Source: JABIAG01 sp964561995
Lineage (GTDB): Archaea > Nanobdellota > Nanobdellia > Woesearchaeales > JABIAG01
Direction: 5' to 3'
DNA length: 64,000 bases
Assembly: GCA_964561995.1 (NCBI GenBank)
Contig: CAZLQZ010000006.1
Span: 13,316 to 77,315 of the forward strand
The notes under the pieces were generated by a model, which searched no databases, was not told the origin of the DNA, and was given only the letters and a program-made list of their open reading frames with translations. The position numbers were made by a program, and so were the translations under genes. This document shows, one piece after another, positions 58,117-64,000 of this stretch; the first letter of the stretch is position 1, and each line of letters starts with the position of its first letter.

Positions 58117-59829
58117 ATGTTAGAAGCAAGTGTATTATTTTTAGATTTAACAATAATTTTTGTAACGATTGCTATTTTATCATTCATTGCTAAGTTTTTC
58201 AAACAGCCATTAATTCCAGTTTATATCATTGCAGGAATTATTTTAGTTCCATTAACACATTCACTTCATAATGGTGGACTTGTTTCTTCAATTTCACAAT
58301 TTGGAATTGTATTCTTATTATTTATTGCAGGTTTAGAATTAGATTTTGAAAGATTAAAACACGTTGGGGCAGTTTCTACCATGGGTGGAACAATCATAGT
58401 TGTTTTGCTCTTTTTAATTGGTTTAGGAGTTTCATCGTTAATTGGTTTTACTGGATTAAGCTCAGTCTATATGGGTTTAGTTTTTGCTTTTTCTTCAACT
58501 ATGGTTGTTGTTAAATTATTGTCTGATGATAATGAACTGGATTCATTGCATGGTAAGATTGCATTAGGTTTACTTATAGTTCAAGACGTCTTTGCAATAC
58601 TTGCATTTATTTTATTAACTTCAATAGGTAATTTTTCAATAATTAATTTATTGACTTTAATTGGGTCTGTTTTGGCAATTATTGTTGGAGTATTTTTAGT
58701 TTCGAAATATATTCTTCCAAAATTATTTGCTTTTGCAGCAGAATCTCAAGAAGTTTTATTTATTGCATCGATTGCAATTTGTTTATTAATTGCTTCTTTG
58801 TTTGGACAATTTCTTAATCCTGAGGCATTAGGTATTGGAGCTTTTATTGCTGGTTTGGCTTTAGCGAATTTACCTTACAATATAGAAATAATTTCAAGGA
58901 TATCTCCATTAAAAGATTTTTTTTCTATGTTATTTTTCTTATCAATTGGAATGTTGCTTCCATTATCAGACGTTCCTGCAGTTATCGTTCCATCAATAAT
59001 ATTTGTTTTAATGATATTAATTATTAAGCCTGTACTAAATTATATAATTATAAGTGTGTTTGGTTATATGCCTAGAGTTGCTTTTTTAACAGCTGTAACT
59101 CAATCACAAGTTTCAGAATTTGGATTAATTTTAGTTTTTTTTGGAATTGCAACAGGTCAAATTTCTAATAGTTTATTTGCTTCTGTGGTTGTAATTGCCA
59201 TTTTATCACTAACTTGTTCATCTTACATGTTTGAGCACAAAGATTTTTTGTTTAATAAATTAAATAAACTGCTTTGCAAAATTGGTTATGGTGAAGATCA
59301 ATCTAAGACTTTGAGATTTCTTCCTAAGAAGTTTAAAAAGAAATTTATTTTATTAGTTGGTTATGACAGGTTGGGATATACTATTTTAGAAACGTTAAAG
59401 AAAATGAGAGAAATAGTTGTTGTTGTAGATTTCAATCCTGCAGTAATAAAAAAATTAATGGATGAAAAAATTAATTGTGTTTATGGTGATGTGGGAGACT
59501 CGGAATTATTAAATAATTTAAATTTGAATGAATGTAAATTAATTATTTCGACAACACCTCATAAAGAAGCAAATTTATTATTAATGAAAAAATTAAGAAA
59601 TATAAATAAAAAAGCATTATGTTTTTTAACTTCAGAATCGATTTCAGACGCATTAAAACTTTATGAATCTGGAGCAGATTATGTTATTATACCGAGATAT
59701 ATTGGAGGAAAGCATATTTCCTTTATGGTTAGAAGGTCAAAGTTTAATCCGAAAGTATTATTAAAACAAAAACTTTCGCATTTAAATGAATTAAAAAGGA
59801 GGAGTGGAAATGTCACAAGACACCGTTAA
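58117..59829 (+). CDS. Kef-type cation:proton antiporter with TrkA-N domain
   Basis: A 570-residue protein. About 12 membrane segments in residues 1-385 form the Na+/H+ exchanger domain, with the conserved GIVFLLFIAGLELDFERL and LLIVQDVFAILAF, then a cytoplasmic TrkA-N domain (ILLVGYDRLGYTILETLKKM, VVVVDFNPAVIKKLM, CVYGDVGDSELL) that binds NAD(H) or nucleotides. It likely exchanges K+ or Na+ for H+. The transcript has a short leader with GAGGTG 8 nt before the ATG. The yhbY-like gene overlaps its end by 20 nt. Confidence 0.93.
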   Translation: MLEASVLFLDLTIIFVTIAILSFIAKFFKQPLIPVYIIAGIILVPLTHSLHNGGLVSSISQFGIVFLLFIAGLELDFERLKHVGAVSTMGGTIIVVLLFLIGLGVSSLIGFTGLSSVYMGLVFAFSSTMVVVKLLSDDNELDSLHGKIALGLLIVQDVFAILAFILLTSIGNFSIINLLTLIGSVLAIIVGVFLVSKYILPKLFAFAAESQEVLFIASIAICLLIASLFGQFLNPEALGIGAFIAGLALANLPYNIEIISRISPLKDFFSMLFFLSIGMLLPLSDVPAVIVPSIIFVLMILIIKPVLNYIIISVFGYMPRVAFLTAVTQSQVSEFGLILVFFGIATGQISNSLFASVVVIAILSLTCSSYMFEHKDFLFNKLNKLLCKIGYGEDQSKTLRFLPKKFKKKFILLVGYDRLGYTILETLKKMREIVVVVDFNPAVIKKLMDEKINCVYGDVGDSELLNNLNLNECKLIISTTPHKEANLLLMKKLRNINKKALCFLTSESISDALKLYESGADYVIIPRYIGGKHISFMVRRSKFNPKVLLKQKLSHLNELKRRSGNVTRHR

Positions 59830-60034
59830 TATACAAATAGGAAAATTAGGAATTACTCAGGCATTAGTTACTGAGGTTAAAAAGCATTTAAAAGTTAATA
59901 AATCAGTGAAAATCAGATTTTTGAAATCTTTTATTCAAGAAAAAGATAGAAAGCAAGTAGCTTTAGATCTTGATAAAAAGATAAATAAAAAAGGAAAACT
60001 GATTGGGTTTGTTTATACAATAAAAAATGGTTAA
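59810..60034 (+). CDS. YhbY-like CRM-domain RNA-binding protein
   Basis: The start at ATG 59810 is preferred; GGAGGAG lies 5-12 nt before it, and 59804 would be too close. The 74-residue protein has the CRM/YhbY strand pattern (VNIQIGKLGITQALVTEVKK, SVKIRFLKSFIQEKD, GKLIGFVYTIKN). The family binds rRNA, often during large-subunit assembly. It overlaps the antiporter gene by 20 nt and the next gene by 8 nt. Confidence 0.82.
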   Translation: MSQDTVNIQIGKLGITQALVTEVKKHLKVNKSVKIRFLKSFIQEKDRKQVALDLDKKINKKGKLIGFVYTIKNG

Positions 60035-61646
60035 AGCAGAGTTATTAGCTACATACGGATTCTGGAACGATAAAGGTAAAGATTTATTTGGTAGTATAAA
60101 AGATTTAAAAGAAAGAAAGAAAAAAGTTGATACTTTTAAAGGGGATATAAATAATTATGTTGAAGAAGAAAAAAGAGAAATTCACGTTGATAGAGTTTCA
60201 GAAACAGGTTATCCTAAATCTGGAAGATCGTGCAGATTAGTTTATGAAAATTATTCTATGAGTCTTGAGGAAATGTATTATTGGATTCTTACTCAGATGA
60301 CTGTTGATCATGGATTTAAAAGAGATGAAGTAATTAAGATTACTGATGTTTTTGCTGCATCAGAAACATCTTCATATTGGGGAATTCACACCCAAAGATT
60401 AAATATTCAACAAGATCGTGCTTCTCAATATTTAAAATTTGTTGCAGATATGACTAAGACAATGTTTCAATTAATTAGGGACTTAAATATTGTTGATGAA
60501 AAAACGGGTTATTATGAAAGTTCTTATAGTGATAATGATGATGAAGCAATTAATGGAGATATGATTTTAAAGGGACAATATACTGATTTGGTAGAAGGTG
60601 GTCCAAAAAATCCTTCTTCTATTTTTGGAATGGCTCAAAATTATGGTTTTGTAACTTTGCCTGATTTGTTTTTTCAAGCTCGTCCTTTTGGTGGAAAAGT
60701 AAGAGACGAAAAGGAGTTTAAAAAAGTAATAGAATCAATTCATTCTTATGTTCATAATACTATTGGAAAAGATTTTGGTAATCCACAGCTTTTAAATATT
60801 TTAGAACAAAAATTAGGGCAATATTATAGATGGAAGTATAGAACTTATAAACAATTAAAGACTTATAGAAAGTTGTATAAGGGCTATTTAAAACAACATT
60901 ATAATAATATAAGATTGTATATGAATTGGGTTAAACCTTATTTGAGAAATATTAGAAGACTTAATCCTAATTCTGGTAAAGCTCTTTCCTCAGATTTAAT
61001 TGCTGCTTTTGAAGGAGAAATGATTGAAATAGAAATTTTAGCTCATAAGAAAAAAAAGCCTAAAGATAAATATGCTTCAGTAGTATTAGCTAATTTTGAT
61101 TATAGAACTGTTCCACAATTGGAATGGGTACCTCATGCTCAAGAAAGAAGAAGTGTAATGGTTGGAAGAGCTGAGATGAATCTAAAAGCTTATGCGTGGA
61201 CTGATGATCAAATTGAAAATTATCGAAAAATGAAAGAAGCTGAGGATATGGAATTACTTAAGGAAGTTGATGAATCCATAGGTACTGCAATGGACGCTTT
61301 AGAGGAAGATTTAAAAAAGTATTTGGATGAAAAAGATGAAGGTGACGAAAAAGAAGTAAAATCTAAAGAAAAAAAATGGAATATTGAAAAAGGTAAATTT
61401 GTTGAAGTTACCGGAAAAAAAGCTAATAAATCAAATTCAAGTTTAAGTTTAAGAAATACTGCGGACCCTTTTATTCAAGTATTCAAAGGTTTTGAAATGT
61501 TATTAAAGCCATTTTCTTTTAAGATTGATTTGTTTAAAGGAAGTTCTAAAAAAGATAATAAAAAGGCCGCTATAGGTGAAGCAAAATTAAGAGCTTGGTT
61601 ATTGTATAAATTCTACAAAAAGGCTCACCAATTATTAAGTTGGTAA
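60027..61646 (+). CDS. Hypothetical large protein (539 aa)
   Basis: A soluble, lysine-rich protein. The N-terminal 170 residues are mixed; residues 200-390 include aromatic- and arginine-rich helices (YYRWKYRTYKQLKTYRKLYK) and a region with ANFDYRTVPQLEWVPHAQER; the C-terminal third is acidic, then basic. No family is recognised. It is translated with the YhbY-like gene (8-nt overlap), which may hint at an RNA- or ribosome-related role. The C-terminal ~50 residues (GEAKLRAWLLYKFYKKAHQL) look helical. Confidence 0.62.
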   Translation: MVKAELLATYGFWNDKGKDLFGSIKDLKERKKKVDTFKGDINNYVEEEKREIHVDRVSETGYPKSGRSCRLVYENYSMSLEEMYYWILTQMTVDHGFKRDEVIKITDVFAASETSSYWGIHTQRLNIQQDRASQYLKFVADMTKTMFQLIRDLNIVDEKTGYYESSYSDNDDEAINGDMILKGQYTDLVEGGPKNPSSIFGMAQNYGFVTLPDLFFQARPFGGKVRDEKEFKKVIESIHSYVHNTIGKDFGNPQLLNILEQKLGQYYRWKYRTYKQLKTYRKLYKGYLKQHYNNIRLYMNWVKPYLRNIRRLNPNSGKALSSDLIAAFEGEMIEIEILAHKKKKPKDKYASVVLANFDYRTVPQLEWVPHAQERRSVMVGRAEMNLKAYAWTDDQIENYRKMKEAEDMELLKEVDESIGTAMDALEEDLKKYLDEKDEGDEKEVKSKEKKWNIEKGKFVEVTGKKANKSNSSLSLRNTADPFIQVFKGFEMLLKPFSFKIDLFKGSSKKDNKKAAIGEAKLRAWLLYKFYKKAHQLLSW

Positions 61647-61656
61647 ATGCAATAAG

Positions 61657-61664
61657 TTTATAAA
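61657..61664 (+). promoter_or_regulatory. TATA box of the gene at 61687
   Basis: TTTATAAA centred about 26 nt before ATG 61687, which favours this ATG over the one at 61683. Confidence 0.55.
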
Positions 61665-61686
61665 TTTCTTTTACCAGTTTTTATGT

Positions 61687-62220
61687 ATGACTATTGATGA
61701 CATAAAAAAGCTATCTCCTAAAGAAAGGTTAAAGAAGTTAAAAGAACTTCAAGAAGAGGATAAAAAAGAACTAGAAGAGGCAGAAGAGTTAATTAAGCAA
61801 AGTATTCATGATGTTGAACAAGAAGATATAGAAAAAATTGTTCGAAGAATTAAAAAGCCAGAATTAAGAAAAGTAGAAGTTAAAGATCTTTTTGAAAATA
61901 AAAATGATGTATCAATTGAAGAAAAAGTAAAGATTTCTGTTAAATTAAGTGAAGAACAAAAAAGAAGATCTGTTTCTTATGATCAAAATATTACGACAAA
62001 TATTAATCAAAATAATTTAGCAAGTTTTACAACTTATGATAAAGTTAGAGAATTAGCTAACAAAGCCTATGATGGGAATTTATCTAAAGATGAAGAAGAA
62101 AATCTTAATTTTTATCAAAGTCAATTTCAAAATGTTAATCCCGAATATCTTGATGGAGAAGAAAAGAAAGTTATTGAAAAAACAGAAGATTTGCTAGATA
62201 GAATCAAGAAGTATCAGTGA
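61687..62220 (+). CDS. Coiled-coil hypothetical protein (177 aa)
   Basis: Residues 8-60 form a charged coiled coil (SPKERLKKLKELQEEDKKEL, then EEAEELIKQSIHDVEQEDIE). A stretch with asparagine (TTNINQNNLASFTTYDKVRE) and an acidic C-terminal helix follow. No family is recognised. Soluble, own promoter. Confidence 0.55.
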   Translation: MTIDDIKKLSPKERLKKLKELQEEDKKELEEAEELIKQSIHDVEQEDIEKIVRRIKKPELRKVEVKDLFENKNDVSIEEKVKISVKLSEEQKRRSVSYDQNITTNINQNNLASFTTYDKVRELANKAYDGNLSKDEEENLNFYQSQFQNVNPEYLDGEEKKVIEKTEDLLDRIKKYQ

Positions 62221-62252
62221 GTGTCCCTTCTCAGTAACAAATTCCGCAATCT

Positions 62253-62260
62253 TTTTAAAT
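62253..62260 (+). promoter_or_regulatory. TATA-like element supporting the start at 62285
   Basis: TTTTAAAT centred about 28 nt before ATG 62285 and about 8 nt before ATG 62264, so only the second start fits the window's promoter spacing. Confidence 0.45.
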
Positions 62261-62284
62261 GAAATGATGTTATATAGTTCTATA

Positions 62285-63514
62285 ATGGAATGGTACGAAA
62301 TATTGGGTGTTGGAAAAGATGCTAGTCGTAATGAAATAAAGAATGCATTTTGGAAAAAAGGAGAAAAATTTGATATTCTAGACCCTGATTTAGCTAATAA
62401 TAAAGATCTTCAAGAATTAAATGACGCATACGATTTAGGAATGGAAAAAGCTAATTATAGAAATCAACTTGAACAATCTGATCCTTTTGATTTAAAAGAC
62501 AAATTATTTGATTTGCAAATCACTCCTGTTGATAATGAATCTGATGATCTTTGTAAAATTTGGAATGGTATTAATTTAGATAGTATGGTTGACGAAGCTG
62601 AACAAAAATTTCATGAAAATAAACCTGAAAAGAAAAATTTAAAATTATTTAATTATTTGGCAGGAACTATTACTGCAGGTGTTGCATTAGCAATTGGTTT
62701 AAATATGAATGCACAAAGATCACAATCTAATCTTACTAAAGCAATAGTTAGTGAAGAATTTTCTCAAGATAAAATTTTTAATAATTTAAATGTTGCATTA
62801 AGTAATGAATTTTCAAAAGATGAGTTAGATGAATTAGTAAAAGAGTATAATGTTGTACCTGTTAACGGTAAAATAAGTAATTCTTATAAAATAAGGTCTA
62901 GAAGAATGGGAAAAGATCTTGTTTATTATTCTGATGAGTTATCAAATGCAAGTTTATCTTCAGATTTAATTCAAAAATTAAGAATTGTTTATGATGTTGA
63001 TCAACAAATGGACAAAGCATTAAATCAATTAGCTGATGAAAATGGTATTACAATTGATGAAATGAATAAAAGATATTTCGTTATGCCATTTGTTGAATCT
63101 GTTGACGGTAATCTTCAAGGAGATTTTAGTATTACTGATATGACTACAACTCAAAGGACTAGTTCTACATTTGATGTTGTTGCTCATGATTATCCATCAA
63201 TTAAATCTTCATTAGTTGAATATTTAACCCCTAAATTAAGAACACAAATTTTAAGAGAAAGACTATTGAAAGTTTCTTCTAAAGCTTTTGCAGAAGAATA
63301 TAAGGGTGGCAATCATTTTGTTCAAATTTCTTTTTCAAATTTAGATGATCATGGAAAAAGATCTAATTTAATGATTAGTTTTAGATCGGAATCTGATAGG
63401 TTAAAAGATGTATGTTACAGATATGCTGAATTTACAAATAAACCGACTGAAGAACAATATATGCGATTTGAACAAGGACTTAGAGAACAATTGAAAAAAG
63501 AATATTCTAAATAA
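62285..63514 (+). CDS. Membrane J-domain-like protein lacking the HPD motif (409 aa)
   Basis: The start MEWYEILGVGKDASRNEIKN at 62285 begins a J-domain-like helix I and II, as in DnaJ (WYEILGV...SRNEIKNAF). The loop that should hold His-Pro-Asp instead reads KFDILDPDLANN, so the motif needed to stimulate Hsp70 ATPase is missing. A membrane segment follows at residues 121-141 (LFNYLAGTITAGVALAIGLN). The remaining 265 residues are a large domain of unknown family, probably outside the membrane. The next gene converges with no gap. Confidence 0.7.
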   Translation: MEWYEILGVGKDASRNEIKNAFWKKGEKFDILDPDLANNKDLQELNDAYDLGMEKANYRNQLEQSDPFDLKDKLFDLQITPVDNESDDLCKIWNGINLDSMVDEAEQKFHENKPEKKNLKLFNYLAGTITAGVALAIGLNMNAQRSQSNLTKAIVSEEFSQDKIFNNLNVALSNEFSKDELDELVKEYNVVPVNGKISNSYKIRSRRMGKDLVYYSDELSNASLSSDLIQKLRIVYDVDQQMDKALNQLADENGITIDEMNKRYFVMPFVESVDGNLQGDFSITDMTTTQRTSSTFDVVAHDYPSIKSSLVEYLTPKLRTQILRERLLKVSSKAFAEEYKGGNHFVQISFSNLDDHGKRSNLMISFRSESDRLKDVCYRYAEFTNKPTEEQYMRFEQGLREQLKKEYSK

Positions 63515-64000
63515 TCATTCAAAAGGTACTCCTGCCCATGAAGAAAAGTCTTTACTAACTCTTTCTCCAAATTGTTGAGAAGTTTGACCTACCATGAAAT
63601 ATGGTGGAGCAGTTCTTCCCATATATGAATTTTCAATAACATCCCATGGGTCCCATTTGTTAGGGCGAGATAAACCATAAATGGGTCTTCCAAATTGTTT
63701 TAATGATTCTAACCAAACTTTTTCGTTTTCTCTTCCACCTTCTACAATAAAATCAACATCTTTTTCTTTTAATTTTTCAATTGCTTTTTTGAAAGGGACA
63801 GATCCTTGTCCTGGTGGAAGGTGTTCATCATGATAACCAAAATTATCCGTCATATGAACATGACCTATAATCTCATCTTTATTTAATTCATCAATTTTTT
63901 TCATAAACCATTTATCAAATGCTTTTGGATCGTTTGGATCTCCTTTAAAATATCTTTTCCATGTATAAGCGTGACCTAAATCAAATGTAGCTCTTATGTG
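63515..64000 (-). CDS. Sugar phosphate isomerase/epimerase (AP endonuclease 2-like TIM barrel), C-terminal part
   Basis: The complement strand is open from the window edge to TGA at 63515-63517, so the N-terminus lies beyond the window. Visible residues include FDLGHAYTW, then IIGHVHMTDNFGYHDEHLPPGQG and FIVEGGRE, the metal-binding His/Glu blocks of the xylose isomerase-like TIM barrel family (AP endonuclease 2 superfamily). The substrate cannot be given. An inner ATG at 63904 is not the likely start. Confidence 0.85.
   Translation of the reverse strand, partial: HIRATFDLGHAYTWKRYFKGDPNDPKAFDKWFMKKIDELNKDEIIGHVHMTDNFGYHDEHLPPGQGSVPFKKAIEKLKEKDVDFIVEGGRENEKVWLESLKQFGRPIYGLSRPNKWDPWDVIENSYMGRTAPPYFMVGQTSQQFGERVSKDFSSWAGVPFE

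Noticed and set aside
1..64000. CRISPR array
   Set aside because: No regularly spaced 24-40 bp repeats were seen on reading the sequence; short A/T-rich repeats do not show the repeat-spacer pattern.
1..64000. Insertion sequence or transposase
   Set aside because: No transposase-like protein with DDE or HUH motifs was found; the repeats at 11.8 and 52 kb lack one.

Overview
This is an AT-rich, gene-dense window from an archaeon, most likely a DPANN lineage of the Woesearchaeota/Pacearchaeota type. The archaeal core is clear: ribosomal proteins S8e, L37e and L44e, an Lsm protein, a GINS subunit, EndoQ, GatD, an archaeal UMP kinase, a class III (archaeal pilin) signal peptide and an archaeal S-layer protein. 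Alongside it are genes of bacterial character: GrpE/DnaK/DnaJ, signal peptidase II, PduL, Maf and a VanZ-like protein. Genes are short, often overlap by 4 to 8 nt, and nearly every transcription unit has a TATA-like octamer centred about 25-28 nt before the start codon, which points to mostly leaderless mRNAs. I used this spacing to choose several starts.

Layout. 1-7 kb: truncated winged-helix gene, NTPase, DHH/family II pyrophosphatase-like protein, a tiny ORF with BtpA and Maf, UMP kinase, and a pyruvate:ferredoxin oxidoreductase operon (gamma-alpha-beta, no delta). 7-10.5 kb: membrane proteins and a lipoprotein-like GDSL hydrolase operon. 10.5-14.7 kb: heat-shock operon grpE - cysteine-cluster protein - dnaK - small membrane protein - dnaJ, with a duplicated dnaK tail and a hairpin between dnaK and dnaJ. 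15-24 kb: accessory genes (Cas4-like/DnaQ-like fusion, ASCH remnant, histidine phosphatase, GDPD, GT4 glycosyltransferase). 24-28.5 kb: MoxR/DUF58/VWA membrane operon. 28.5-34.3 kb: phosphoesterases, GatD, UppS. 34.4-39.3 kb: unknown envelope genes, methyltransferase, LspA. 39.4-43 kb: PduL, S8e, Lsm-L37e, VanZ-like, tRNA-Leu. 43-46.5 kb: S-layer protein and a miniature S-layer paralogue. 46.5-54.4 kb: radical SAM-TRAM, GINS, L44e, RNase H-like, EndoQ, and an operon with ManB, a zinc-finger peptide and a repeat-flanked unknown gene. 54.5-64 kb: pilin, NFACT-R protein, ParA-like ATPase, Kef-type antiporter, YhbY-like protein, a membrane J-like protein, and a sugar isomerase/epimerase cut by the window edge.

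How the genes fit together. The POR operon plus PduL suggests fermentation of pyruvate to acetyl-CoA and acetyl phosphate; no acetate kinase is in the window. UppS, GT4, ManB, the S-layer pair, LspA and two lipobox proteins suggest an elaborate glycosylated, lipoprotein-bearing envelope. No CRISPR array, transposase or clear prophage was seen. The most unusual structural signals are two places where the 3' tail of a gene is repeated just downstream, once enclosing an entire unknown gene (51.8-52.9 kb) and once enclosing a perfect hairpin (11.8 kb).
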